Below are positions 32,317 to 43,527 of a stretch of 64,000 nt of DNA, piece by piece. The DNA comes from Selaginella moellendorffii (taxonomy: Eukaryota > Streptophyta > Lycopodiopsida > Selaginellales > Selaginellaceae): positions 2,262,905-2,326,904 of the forward strand of contig NW_003314277.1 in assembly GCF_000143415.4 (NCBI RefSeq), read 5' to 3'. Positions within the stretch are counted from its first letter, which is position 1; each line of letters starts with the position of its first letter. The translations under genes and the position numbers were made by a program. The notes under the pieces are model-generated. The model saw only the letters and a program-made list of their open reading frames with translations. It was not told the DNA's origin and ran no database searches.

Positions 32317-34751
32317 ATGGCGGGCGAGGAGGTATCAGCGGTGAGCCCTTCCCACGGCGATTCGAGCGATGGGAGAATGGCGCCTCAAGCTCAGGATCGA
32401 GCGGGGAGCTCGTCGGAAGCGGCGGCGGAGGGAGATAAGCCCTGGCATTCTTACGACACGGTGTTCTTGAATGCCAAAGCAGGTCTGGATTTGTGGTTAT
32501 TTTCCACATTCTTCCTATGTTTGTGTGTGTGCGTGAGTCAGGAATGAGTGGAGTGGACAAGGAAAAAGTCCAGAAGGTTGTTTACGAGATGAGCAAAGGA
32601 TCCCGGTATTTCGAGAACGAGCAGCGCAAAGAAGCAATTCTCCAGCAGAGGATCGAGAAATTCAGAGAACAGGCTGCAAAAATCAGCACGACTAAGCTCG
32701 CAGAGACGAAAGCGGTGAGATTTCTTTGTTTTCATTTTTTTTTCTTTTCCTTTCTCTTCCAGCTCTAACAGAGATGTATAGGCGGTTGATAGAGGAATTC
32801 TCGAGCTAGAGGCGAGCCGAAATCTCGACAAAACTTGGATGCATGTTGATATGGATGCGTTTTACGCCGCCGTCGAGACAGTGGAGGATGTTTCCTTGTC
32901 TTGCAAGCCTATGGCTGTTGGAGGCATGTCGATGATTTGCACTGCAAACTATGAGGTATGCCGTTTGTTGCACGAAGAATTTCAGTGCTCACTTCTCCAC
33001 CGCAGGCTCGGAAGTTTGGAGTGCGTGCTGCAATGCCTGGTTTCATAGCCTGCAAGCTGTGTCCGGACTTGGTATTGATAAAGCCAAACTTTGAAAAATA
33101 CACGCATTACAGTGAACTCACACGTCAAGGTACTACCATATTCCGCTTTTCTTTTGGAGGCTTAGTAAACCTTTCTGTTCCAGTCTTTCGCTTATATGAC
33201 AAAAATTTTATTGCAAGGAGCCTGGACGAAGCGTATCTTGATATTACAGAGTTTTGTAGAACGGAAAGCATTGCTCCGGCAGAGGTAGTCTGGACGCAGT
33301 ATTATGTGGTTTATCTCATGTGGTTTACAGGTAGCTGAACGGCTTCGGAAAGACGTTTTTGAGAAAACTAAGCTTACTTGCAGTGCTGGTGTTGCAGCCA
33401 ACCGTCTCCTAGCGAAGGTGCTTTCATTCCTAATGCTTCTGACCATCTTTGCTTTTTGCTTTTATGTAGGTGTGTTCTGACATTAATAAACCAAATGGCC
33501 AATTTGTGCTTGAAAGTGATCGCGAAAAGATTATGGAATTTGTGTCGAAGCTGCCTATTCGGAAGGTTTTGAGTTCCTGATTCCAATTTTTTGTTTTAAA
33601 ACCTGATATTTTTGTTTTCAAGGTTTCTGGTATTGGAAAGGTTACGGAGAGACTGTTGAAAGACGTTCTTTCTATCAATATGTGCTCTGATTTGATAGAA
33701 AATAGATATTTGATTTCGGCTTTGTTTTCAACAATTTCCACAGGTATCGTATGTCTCATTCGACGATGGTGACATTATTTCAGGTTTTTGCAGATTTTTT
33801 CTTATCAGTTGGCCTGGGTATTGGTGCCTCCGAGGCTCCTCACGAAGAGCAAAGAAAAAGCATAAGCAATGAAAGAACGTTTTCACCGACAAGTGACGCG
33901 AACATTCTTGGCAAAATCTTAGGTTCGTTTTGCACAATTGAGTGTAAAATTTGTGATAACTTTCGCATATCAGGTGACCTCGCTGAAAGTTTGTCCGAGG
34001 ACATGATCAAGGAAAATTTGCAAGGCCGGACATTAACGCTAAAACTTAAGACGAGCACATTTGAGGTGCGTTCTAGTCATAGAGTTTTGTATAATAGCAA
34101 ATGTTTTCTCTGGCAGGTACGTAGTCGGGCCGTATCAGTTCAGCATTTTATTAGTTCTAAGAAAGAAATCGAATCACTTGCTATAAAACTACTTAAAGCG
34201 GAACTTCCTATTTCATTGCGCTTGCTGGGTAAGTACTTTATCTTACCTTCCTCCATTGCTAACTCAAACACCGCAGGAGTGAGAGTTTCCCAGTTCAAAG
34301 AAGACGATCCTTCCCAGAAGAGTATTGCAAGCTTTCTGAAAGACATCTCTGATGCCGCTGTCAAGGATGACGACTTGGAACACGATTACGATGAACAGAC
34401 ACCATATTTATCAGACACTGACCGCGATACAAGTTGTAAACATACGGCAGACCAGTGGACGCAAGATGATCGATGTTCCTTGTGTGGCGAGAGAATATCT
34501 TCCGAGTATCCAACCCTCAGACAAGAGCACGAGGACTTTCACTTTGCTTTAAAGATCCAACAACAGGACTCTGTTAACCAGCTTGAGGTTTCGAAAAGAA
34601 GCATTGGCAAGAGGTATGTCGATAACTTTTATTTTGATTGCAAACTGATGTGGTCCACATTCTCAGACCAATAACTCAAAGCAGCGATCGTGGTACGAAG
34701 AAGTCCGCAAAGAATAGAAACTCCATCGAATCATACTTCGCAAAGAACTAG
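32317..34751 (+). CDS. POLK: DNA polymerase kappa (Y-family translesion polymerase)
   Basis: Thirteen exons (32317-32482, 32542-32714, 32782-32955, 33006-33129, 33184-33284, 33331-33417, 33470-33565, 33623-33743, 33794-33922, 33974-34065, 34117-34228, 34277-34613, 34667-34751), 598 aa. It copies past bulky DNA lesions in the nucleus. Motifs in order: the kappa-specific N-clasp ([26 protein letters not shown]), catalytic [10 protein letters not shown] with the steric-gate Tyr, RAAMPGFIA, catalytic [20 protein letters not shown], helix-hairpin-helix VSGIGKVTE and the little-finger block [11 protein letters not shown] single C2H2 UBZ-type ubiquitin-binding finger ([13 protein letters not shown]) and a C-terminal [10 protein letters not shown] resembling a PCNA-binding PIP box follow. 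Its stop codon overlaps that of the convergent LHCA5 gene. Confidence 0.95.
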
Positions 34752-35816
34752 CCGTGCGACAGGGTTTGGACAATCGTGTTATGCCAAGGATCAGAAACGT
34801 GCGTCAGCAAGTTGTCTATGGGGCCTGTTTTCGTGAAGAAAGCTTGAACAAAAACACCAAGTATTGCTACCATGGCCAGCCTTCCTGCAACTCACATCAG
34901 GATCGGTATGAACAGCAAACCTTACTACCGTTTTTGAGTTCCTTCTCTTTCAACGTTCGTGCGTTGTTTATGTCCCTTCCTAGGCCAGCGGGATCGAAAA
35001 ACGGACCTCCGGGATAGCTGCATATGGTAAAAAAATCCATTTTTCTTTCCTCAGTCATATCCAATATTCGTTTTCTTTTGGCCAGGAATATACCCGCTTT
35101 GTAGTCCAGCAAGAGCATCCTCAAACCCCAAAAACGTATCTTGAGCCGCTTGCGAACCAGGACTGATATAATCGTAGTATCTCCTCGTTTCAGCATACCT
35201 GCAAGGTAACACAAGTGGAAGTTTTACATCTCTGTCAAGGGCTCATAAGATTTCTCCCACCCCATTAGAATCAGCTGGACTACAAACAAAGTTCGCGTGT
35301 CTGCGAACTCGAATTCTGTGGCACCGGCCTCGTACCAGACAGGCAGGTCCCTGCCTCCCACAGTCCTTAAAAGCTTCAAAAGAGCCAAGGTATTGTTTCT
35401 ATAGTTGATAGAAGAGAGTGACTTACATCTGTGACGAGGATTCCAGCAATGCCAGCCATAGCAAAACGAGAATGGACGAGTTCCGCTTGCACGTACCATC
35501 GAAGGGTTTCGGGGTCTTTACCGAGCTCGAGGGGATCAAATCCAAAGTCGCCTGCGAGACTGGATGGTCGATCGATAGCAAATTTGCCACAAAGGAGTCA
35601 CACGGCCGAGAAAGCAAAGATAAGAAATGGTTGGACTTACGAGCCATCAAGATGTTGGGGTGGAGATAAGCCAGGTAGCCAGATGGGCCTTTCGTCACTG
35701 CCAGAAGATTGAGCTCGAATTGACAAGAACCGAGCACAATGTGCGTTTCGAATTCGAGGATAGCAGCTTGACGGCTGTGGAGTCCTCCATACCATTGAAA
35801 GCCGGTTGCTATCCAT
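34748..35816 (-). CDS. LHCA5: Photosystem I chlorophyll a/b-binding protein LHCA5
   Basis: Six exons: 35816-35641, 35559-35427, 35373-35261, 35198-35094, 35017-34929, 34884-34748; 250 aa. It is a thylakoid antenna protein; LHCA5 is a minor LHCI subunit that links photosystem I to the NDH complex in flowering plants. The N-terminal 35 or so residues are Ser/Arg-rich with no acidic start, like a chloroplast transit peptide. Family motifs: [13 protein letters not shown] and [12 protein letters not shown], first helix [31 protein letters not shown], second helix [17 protein letters not shown], then YPGGPFFDP and third helix [15 protein letters not shown]. The WLPGL start and the tail ([19 protein letters not shown]) favour LHCA5 over LHCA1-4. 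It ends at 34748 and shares CTAG with the POLK stop. Confidence 0.93.
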
Positions 35817-37317
35817 TCCTTCCAAGAATGTTATATGCTTTTCCTATGGTCCAGATTTTAATTTGATTTTGTTTAGGTTTTGTATACAAAAAAAATTATC
35901 TACATAATTTAAGACGCAAATAGATTTCTTTGTCCCTGGAAAAAGATTAAAGATGAGTTTTTGCCTAGACTACTCGGCCCTTTGTTTTACCTTTGTGTTG
36001 CTTTCAATGCTTTTGGTAGATACTAAAGTAATCGTCACAGGTGGATCCTCACTACAAATTGCAGGCCGTCTTAGCAACAAATTGTATCACTCTAGCACTA
36101 CTCCCAGCGTTGCGTGTGCTTTGAGGCTACAGCGCGGATGGATTATTTGGAGTGACTGTAGATGAGGCTAGTTCTCAAATATACACCGAACACGGCTGTT
36201 TCTAATTTTTTTAAAAATAATTTTAGGTTGATAGAAATTATAAAAGAATATTCATTTTTAATAAGCTTCTCTCTCACTCTTCAGCTCTCAAAAAACCTTA
36301 GGAATTCCATTTTTCAATAGAAGAGATCGTAAAGCGAGTTCCCAGTATTGCAGCAGACCAGTATCAAAATTATCAAAAGGTTTAGTTTTCAAGTAAACAG
36401 CTTACTCATGCCACATAGGGGCAAATTTGCTCGGTTCTATCGCATTTGCCTCGACGCGAGCTTTTCTAGAGATGACTCTTCTACTTCCCTCTTCTAGTTT
36501 TTTGCTTGATAATAGAGCGAGCCTGTGAAACATATCCACGATTAAATGCGAAGAAACCTTCGAGACAAGATTTACCATGTTTGGAGCTGTGTAGAAGGGA
36601 TGGATTGAGAGATGAGATTTAAAATAACACATACAATGTATGTTTTTCACGAGTCTAAAAAATGATATGCTAACCCAGTAGTTTTTCTGCAATGGCCACG
36701 ACCAAAGTAAAGCCTCCATAGGCCAAGCTATAACACAAAAAGGAAGACCTGGAGGTGAAGCAAACAATACATCTTCCAACTTCAGTTTCTTAGCGTCTTC
36801 ATGACAGGTGCACCTCTTCAGTAACTTGCCAGAACTCGCACATAAGCTGGTGAGTGAGAAGGGACTCCCTTGGGACTATGGATGTTTGTGGGCATTTGAA
36901 ACAAGCCTCATCCTGGACTTCTTTAACAGTGTGAGAGGTTTTGGTTTGGGGGCACAAGAACATTTTGGTGACAAGCAACAGGATGATGAATTTCCAAAAT
37001 TGAAGGGGAGTTCCTTGATTCTTTTCCATCCCTTCTCATGGCCCCTGCTCATTCCGCAATACAGTCATAAAGGGCATTTGCAGTAAGTTGGAGACAAGTG
37101 TGGTGTTTAAAATATAAAATATATAAATATAAACATTATAATATAAATAGTGTAAAATATAAAATATTAATAAATACAAAATATTACAATACAAGATGAT
37201 TATCTTATGGAAAATAGTAAATATCACTAATTAATAAGAAATATAAATAAAAAGCAAAGAATAATACATGATGACTTCATATTAAAATAAATAAATAACT
37301 TAACAAACAGTTGTGCT
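35817..37317. other. Intergenic, LHCA5 promoter side; no confident gene
   Basis: Immediately upstream of LHCA5 the sequence turns AT-rich. A minus-strand frame at 36402-36779 includes an Arg/Lys/Ser-rich stretch (SSKKLEEGSRRVISRKARVE) bounded by splice-like signals and could be an exon of an unrecognised or dead gene. From 37100 the DNA is almost entirely A and T. Confidence 0.4.
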
Positions 37318-39200
37318 TATTTTTTAACAGGAGGAGCAGGAACTGAAAAATCAATGCTTTTAAATACATTTATAGAAACACTCAAATGATATTATAAAAA
37401 AAACCAAGATATCAATAATCAACTAGGACAAACAGTATTAATAGCAGCACCTAGAGGAAAAGCAACTTATAATATAAATGGTTCAACAAAACATTCAATT
37501 TTTGCATTTCGATTAGAAGCATCAAAACAATGTCAAATAATATTAACAAATGACACATTAGATAAATATAAGAGAAAGCTTTCAACAATAAAATCTTTAG
37601 TACCTTCACAAGGAATGATGGAAAACATTGATCACAGCAAGCAAACAGTCATTCTAAGACAAACTTGTGGAATCACAGTGCAAAGCACAAAATCTTCTTT
37701 CAACAAAAGAAATGACAAAATTTTCATCAAGTTGGAATGAGTGTGAACTATCCAATATATAGTAGATGCCAAGTTTTGGAAAATGTAATGCATAATCTCC
37801 ACAATTGCCAATTACTCACACAATCTTAGAGTTGTGGCCTGCTCTCGGAATCATGGCCAGATTTTCCAATTACACTAACAACGCAGCCTTGACACCACCA
37901 CCACCAACAATGTAAGCCACCACAAAAATACATATAACACAGAATATTAATCTATATTTGCAGCTAACAAATAAGTAAGAGAACATAATGAAAAAAATAA
38001 TACAACACATACAAGATAAAAATATAATTATAGAAGTACAAGACAAACATGGAAATTCTTGTCTTATTACCAAATGACATAAGAAAAACACAAGAACTAT
38101 ATAAAATAATCTATAGCAACTATCAACAATAATCTATAGCAATAGAAGATAGATTAGTAAATAGAGCAGATGGAGTATTACAAGATGTAACTCAGATTGA
38201 AGAAGAACAAATAATATGGATAGAATTCCCAAATATAAAAATAGGTAAAAAAAACAAGAGCTAAAGAAAACATAATAATAAAGCAAAATAATGAAAAACA
38301 AAACTGGACACCAATAAAAAAAAACAAGAATAACAAATATTACTAAAAATAAAAATTATGTTATAAGTAAAACCTAATTTCCAGTACAACCATGCACAGG
38401 AAGAACAATACATAGAGCACAAAGACCAACAGTTATGCAATTAGGATATGACTCATATAAAACAAAATATCCAGGACAAGTATATACAACATTATCAAGA
38501 GCATAAACACTAAAAGGTATACATTTATACAGACCAATTGAATATAAACATATTATAATCAATAAAGATGCAGCTAAAGAAATAATCAGAATGACAACAG
38601 AAGCACCATGGCAAATTGATTTGATAGATTTACCAATTATACAAGTTCTAAACACAACATCTATTATTGCTTATTGCTTATTACTGCACATCAAGAAGAT
38701 ATAAAGAGTGATTCACAATTATTAACATCAGATATAATATGTATGCAAGAAGTAAGAACACAAAAACATGAGGATTTATATTTTAATAAATATAAATCAT
38801 ATATACATAAACAATATTGCATACAAATGGTTATAAATCAGAACAAATAGAACATTTAAAAACAGAAACAATGGCAATGTCGTATATATCACTAGAAAAA
38901 AAAATTACAGATAATAAATTAACATAGAAAACCTGGAAAAATATACAAATATTCATAAAACAACTACAACAATATATACAGAAAATAGATAATAAAAAAC
39001 CAGTAATAATTACAGGAGATTTCAATATTGATTATCAAAAAGAAGAAGCAAAACCACTTCAAACAATAATAGAGAAAGAAGGATACATACAAATAATAAA
39101 AAACTAATAGATCTTATATGGATAAAAGATATAGTATATACAAAAGCAGGAGTAGTGCATACTGAACAGATCATAATAAATTATATATCATAATAAAAAG
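37318..39200 (+). mobile_element. Decayed Helentron-like element: Pif1-type helicase plus EEP endonuclease
   Basis: Conceptual plus-strand translation across stops shows a helicase. GGAGTEKSMLLNTFIE is a Walker A with Glu in place of the usual Gly before the Lys; LIAAPRGKATYNINGSTKHS is motif Ia; near the end come TGRTIHRAQRPTVMQLG and YPGQVYTTLSRA, the last Pif1/Helitron helicase motifs. About 50 bp later a second unit reads SDIICMQEVRTQ (about 38725-38765) and PVIITGDFNIDY (about 39000-39035), the two hallmark blocks of AP-endonuclease-like EEP domains, ending near a SDHNKLYII-like block. Helicase followed by EEP is the arrangement of Helentron/Helitron2 elements. Rep was not found, and both ends are undefined. 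Many stops show it is dead. Confidence 0.7.
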
Positions 39201-39646
39201 TATTTAAAAACAAAAGCAAACCTAGCATTGCTGCATTGCAATACACAGCAATTTTATTATATACTTTTAAGATTAATTTGATTATTACCAATCTATAATA
39301 ATTAAATTAAAAATTAGGAATATTCATAAATATTCCTTTAAACCGATTTGCATATCTAGCTGTTGGAGTTATCAGCGTCAACTAGAATCTCTTAATAAAA
39401 GGATCTATCAAGAGGATTGATGAATAAAACATCTTGCTATCTTGTTCTCGATTCTATCTTTCTTTCCAATACACTCTTTGAAGTCTTTATCAAGCTTTAA
39501 TTGCGTGGTACGTAGTGACCTTGCATGGCAAAGTGGGAGTTCATGGCTTCAAGAGAAGAAATGCGATCTCGTCACTACTCTTTCCCAAAGTCTGTATTGG
39601 CGAGAAAATTCTCACTGTAGAGTAAGAGTAGTGTTACTTGGTCGAG

Positions 39647-39654
39647 TATAAATA
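39647..39654 (+). promoter_or_regulatory. TATA box of the small secreted-peptide gene
   Basis: TATAAATA lies 58 bp upstream of the ATG at 39705, placing a start site near 39678. It supports the small gene being real. Confidence 0.55.
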
Positions 39655-39704
39655 CACAATGTGTACGCACTCGTTTAGTTCCATCTCCCATTTGTATTTC
39701 CTCC

Positions 39705-40030
39705 ATGATGGCTTTTAAAAGCTTTGTTGCTCTTGCCATTGCCACTGTAGTCTTGATGGCGCCAAGCCTGGGAATTCTCAACACAGGTATGCACCAAAAA
39801 CAAAAAGAGCGTAAGAAGATAACTTTTCACTGTACCATTATGAGGATGACTTCTCTCCTTTGTCTCACAATCCAGAATTGGCTTTCCATGATAACGGCGA
39901 GCTTCCACCTGATTTTATTGCAGTGGCATCGCCAGGGATCTATAACAATGGAGCACATTTACCGCCATTTACTGCACATTTCCTGTGCCGTAGTTGTGAA
40001 GCTCTGAGCAGGCATTGCAAGAATCAATAA
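39705..40030 (+). CDS. Small secreted peptide, 78 aa, 2 exons
   Basis: Exon 1 (39705-39786) and exon 2 (39876-40030) join in frame through GT..AG ends. Residues 1-23 (MMAFKSFVALAIATVVLMAP and on to SLG) form a strong signal peptide. The mature part is about 50 residues, with DNGELPPDF, ASPGIYNNGAHLPPF and a C-terminal CRSCEALSRHCKNQ containing three cysteines. I do not recognise the family. Size, secretion signal, TATA box and Pro/Gly motifs resemble plant signalling or defence peptides, but function is unknown. An alternative start is Met2. Reading through the intron in the first frame would destroy the conserved-looking tail, so the spliced form is preferred. Confidence 0.6.
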
Positions 40031-40326
40031 CATGAAAGTTCACTTAGCATTGTCAGCTGACCGGAGTCTTATGGGAGTCTCAAAACCAACATGAGCTACA
40101 CGATCAATTTACAAAAAAAAAAACCATCAACAAGTACAAAACTTACAGACGGAACCTCGGGTGCAGAATAAACTCCTAGAGTTTTCTGAGGGCATTTTCT
40201 TCCTGGAGGCCGTGTTGAATCATTGGCAACTGGTGAGTGGCGATCCATGCATGAAATAAATATGGTTGTGGAGCTAGCCTGGACCAGATTACAGATCAGC
40301 CAGCTTGCTCATGGCATGGTTCTAGG

Positions 40327-41026
40327 CATAGTTGCCGGAAAACGTATGAAACTAAAAAAACGTAACGTTTTAAACGCGTTAAAAAACGCCGTTCTAAACT
40401 CCCAACGCGTTTGCACTATTTGCAAAAAGAGACAAAGGTTTCTTTAGGGTTTCTTCAGGGTTCATGTAGTCATGGCAGGAATTGGAGGACGCCACGAATG
40501 CTGGAGCTGGAAGCATGTGATACGAGCAGAGCGGCACTGGACATGTAAGTATTGTCATGAGATTCACACTGGGGGAGCGGAGCGAGTGCGAGCACATCTT
40601 GCTGGAGTTCAGGCAAGAGGTGTGAAAACATGCAAGGCAATGAGGGAGATCCCTTATGAAGTTCTTAAAAAACCTCGCAGCAGTTTTTCCGATTTCGAGC
40701 TAGCAGACCCAGCAGATGCCGATGATGGGCATCTGCTGCAGCAAGCTGCACAGGGTTCAGGGGGGCAGCAGAATCTATGGTGGCAAGCACAGAGAACTGG
40801 TCCAGTGCTGGGACAAGTAGAACAGCGAAATGGCTTTTTCTTTCATTTGTTTTAGTATGGGTTTTATAAACTTAATATCAGATTAAAGTGTCTTTAGTAA
40901 ATATTAGTGTTTTCTTAATCATTTTAGGCTTTAACATGTAAACGTTTGATTGTCCTGAAAAAAACGTTTTAAACAGCATTTAAACATGGACGCATTTGAA
41001 CGTTTGCATGTCTAGCTGCAACTATG
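40327..41026 (+). mobile_element. hAT-type DNA transposon, 700 bp, non-autonomous, with 8-bp target duplication
   Basis: The ends are CATAGTTGC (40327-40335) and its reverse complement GCAACTATG (41018-41026). Both sides are flanked by the identical 8-bp direct repeat GTTCTAGG (40319-40326 and 41027-41034), the target-site size of hAT elements. Subterminal AAACGT-like words are dense at both ends (40343-40400 and 40930-41010), as in Ac-type elements. The interior holds a BED zinc finger frame but no transposase catalytic part. Confidence 0.88.
40472..40855 (+). CDS. BED-type zinc finger protein fragment of hAT transposase
   Basis: 127 codons. HWTCKYCHEIHTGGAERVRA, then HLAGVQARGVKTC, fits the BED finger (W-x-C-x2-C ... 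H ... C) found at the N-terminus of hAT transposases. The RNase H-like catalytic core and the dimerisation domain are absent; the frame stops after a Gln-rich tail. It could be a leftover of an internally deleted element, or a DNA-binding protein that competes for transposon ends. Confidence 0.75.
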   Translation: MAGIGGRHECWSWKHVIRAERHWTCKYCHEIHTGGAERVRAHLAGVQARGVKTCKAMREIPYEVLKKPRSSFSDFELADPADADDGHLLQQAAQGSGGQQNLWWQAQRTGPVLGQVEQRNGFFFHLF

Positions 41027-41352
41027 GTTCTAGGGAAGCTGATGATTTGAATGAAGCTGCAAGCTTGGATCAGTGGCTGCCAGGCCTTAGAGGGTGCAAT
41101 CCAAGCTTTGCAACTGGAATCCATGCAATGAAGCTTCCAAGGAAGCTCTTGCTGCAGTTTGAAAGGGCGAGTGTTAAGAGGGCTTGGGAGCATCTAGTTT
41201 GCTCCACTTGGCTACAGAGTTTCTCTTGCTTTCAATGCTTGTCCATACCAGCATTCCTATTATCCAGGAAAGGTAAAGAAATGATGAAGTGTTCCAAAAT
41301 TAATAGTGGCAAGCTTATTTGAGAAATAAATATAAACAACAAATTTAAACTA

Positions 41353-43199
41353 TGAGTACATGGAATATGGAAATAAAATATAGAAATGTGCATATCAATT
41401 AGCCAAAAAATCCTAGCTTATTTACATGGTTCGAATTGAAACCAATTTTAATGGCTACCAAAATCTCATTACACTAATATTAGTATACAGTATCATAGTT
41501 ATACACTTAGACCTCACATCATCCCTTCTTTTCGGAATGATGGAAGGCTGTTAAAGTTTTTTTTATGGATAGGCCAAAATCTGAAAGAACATCAAGAGGA
41601 GGCATCAATGGATTTATAGGTGGTGTTAGTCATTCTTGATCCCTTTGTAAAAAGTGTTTCAACTATTGCATATACACAATTTTTGCAAAATCAACTTGTT
41701 GGACGTCATGCTAAACCTTATAAATTTGTGGTTTAACTTGCCACAACACCAAATATAGTACTTTCCATTGAGTAAGGAGCCCTTTAGATAAATCACATAC
41801 CATAAGATTGAGAAAATCAACTAACATCAGGTCATCCACTTTGTACTTTACAGGTGGACGATGATGGGAGTTATAATGCTATTGTTGTCTCACTTGTACA
41901 CAACTTAGGTGTTCAGCAAACTTTGCTCGGCTAAGTGGAAGAATGCTTGTTAAATATTGATCCCACAACATAGCATTATCAACTCATGGACCTTCATTTA
42001 AACATTCACCAACAGAACATTGTTGATGCCAAGGTCTCCACCTAGGAAATAGAACTAATCCAAAAAACACTAACAACTCCAATTAATGTGACCAACTTTA
42101 TTATATGCCCAATAACAAATATCACAACCATGATCTTATCCTTGCCCTTATCCTTAAACTTGGGCAATAATAGCATTAACTTTCATTGAAATAGGATTAT
42201 CTCCCACATATTGTGAAGGTAAAGGATGTGTAGTAAAAAGTGGAAAAGACAATGTCTTATAACGTTGTGTTGCCAAGTGAAGAGCATAATCAAGGGTGGT
42301 TGGAGCAAGTGCATTCATAAGTTCTATAAAATTTTAACGAAATGCTAACTATTCTCAATTTGATTCATTTCGATATATTTAACTTCACATGAAGTAAAAA
42401 GCTTTAGAACCAAATGCCAAATTGCATCACAAACTCAAATGGCCCTTGATAAAAAGGATGCAATTGTTAAAAGGCACTGTCACAATTGTCAGCATGTCCA
42501 AATATTTATTTGAAGACATTTTGGAAAATGCTTCAATCCTCACGAGTGGCTGCGCTTAAACCATTATACCATTGAAACACTATCCCTTGGAGACACATGG
42601 GAAATTCACACAAACATTGAGTATCATCCCAAGAATAATATGTGGCAATCATCATGAAGTGATCAAACCAATGGTATACATTATCCCTAATATTCCCATG
42701 GAAGAACTCCAGTTGGACTTGAGGATTGGCAATAAGAGTATGAGGAGCTGTACCATGCGTCGTGAATGTTACTATCAATTGAGTTTGATTGTTCAATTAC
42801 AATTGCATAATATCAAACAATTACAACAACTACTGCTCGAGTCAAAAGAGGAGGAAACTACTACTTTACAATAAAGATGAATGAAAAGGAAAGAGTAGAA
42901 AAGAAGAAGGTGAAAAAAGCTATAAAAAAAAAAGAGATCTCAACAATACAAAAGCTAAATCTAAAGTAGAATCCTAAATTCAAATACTCCTCAAGGATAA
43001 TTAAAGTTACCCTTTATCTCCACTAATGAGAATGCATAGAATATAGAAATAGAATATAAAAATGTGCATATCAATTAACACAAAACCCCTAATTTATATA
43101 TAGGAGCGAAAGGTTTAGATTGAAACCAATCTGATAGTTATTAAAATTCTACTACGCTAATATTAATATATGGCATCATAGTCGTACACTTGGACCTCA
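41353..43199 (-). mobile_element. Short LTR retrotransposon A with gag remnant (minus strand)
   Basis: Two diverged direct repeats of about 165-173 bp, at 41353-41516 and 43027-43199, start TGAG and end CTCA on the plus strand. On the minus strand a purine-rich tract (GAAAAGAAGGGATGATG) lies next to the left repeat, as a polypurine tract would beside a 3' LTR. The interior encodes a gag-like frame on the minus strand. No pol is present. I saw no clear target duplication. It lies directly upstream of the Hog gene. Confidence 0.7.
42533..42796 (-). pseudogene. gag fragment of LTR element A
   Basis: The 87-codon frame includes HWFDHFMMIATYYSWDD and GIVFQWYNGL, typical of Ty3/gypsy-type Retrotrans_gag domains (FxxHF..A..W....... 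A..WY..L pattern). The frame ends after TRED, and homology continues in other frames. It is too short to be functional. Confidence 0.6.
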
Positions 43200-43453
43200 T
43201 AAAAATATTTTTAATCTATTTTAATAAAAATGCTTTCCTCTTTAAATCTAATAGAATTTTGACAATATTTTTATTTTAGATATTATGCTCATATTAAGAA
43301 AGTTTCTCCATGCTTCTTTCTGGATAGTATTTAGGATCTCACCAAAATAGGTGAAAATGATAGTCTTAATTAGGACCACCATTCACTAGCTCCATGTGCA
43401 CTATGTTTGAATTTTTGGTGGACGAAACCAAACATTAGATGCTTACATTGTGC

Positions 43454-43460
43454 TATAAAA
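43454..43460 (+). promoter_or_regulatory. TATA box of the Hog gene
   Basis: TATAAAA sits 74 bp before the start codon at 43528, a normal plant spacing for a start site near 43485. Confidence 0.55.
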
Positions 43461-43527
43461 TGGCTTGCTCTAGAGTGTTAGCAAGCAGCAGTTTTGGGCT
43501 AGCTAGATATATCATAATTCTGTTCTA

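Noticed and set aside
36402-36779. Possible minus-strand gene (125 codons)
   Set aside because: Only part has gene-like composition, and I could not build a consistent splice model or recognise a domain.
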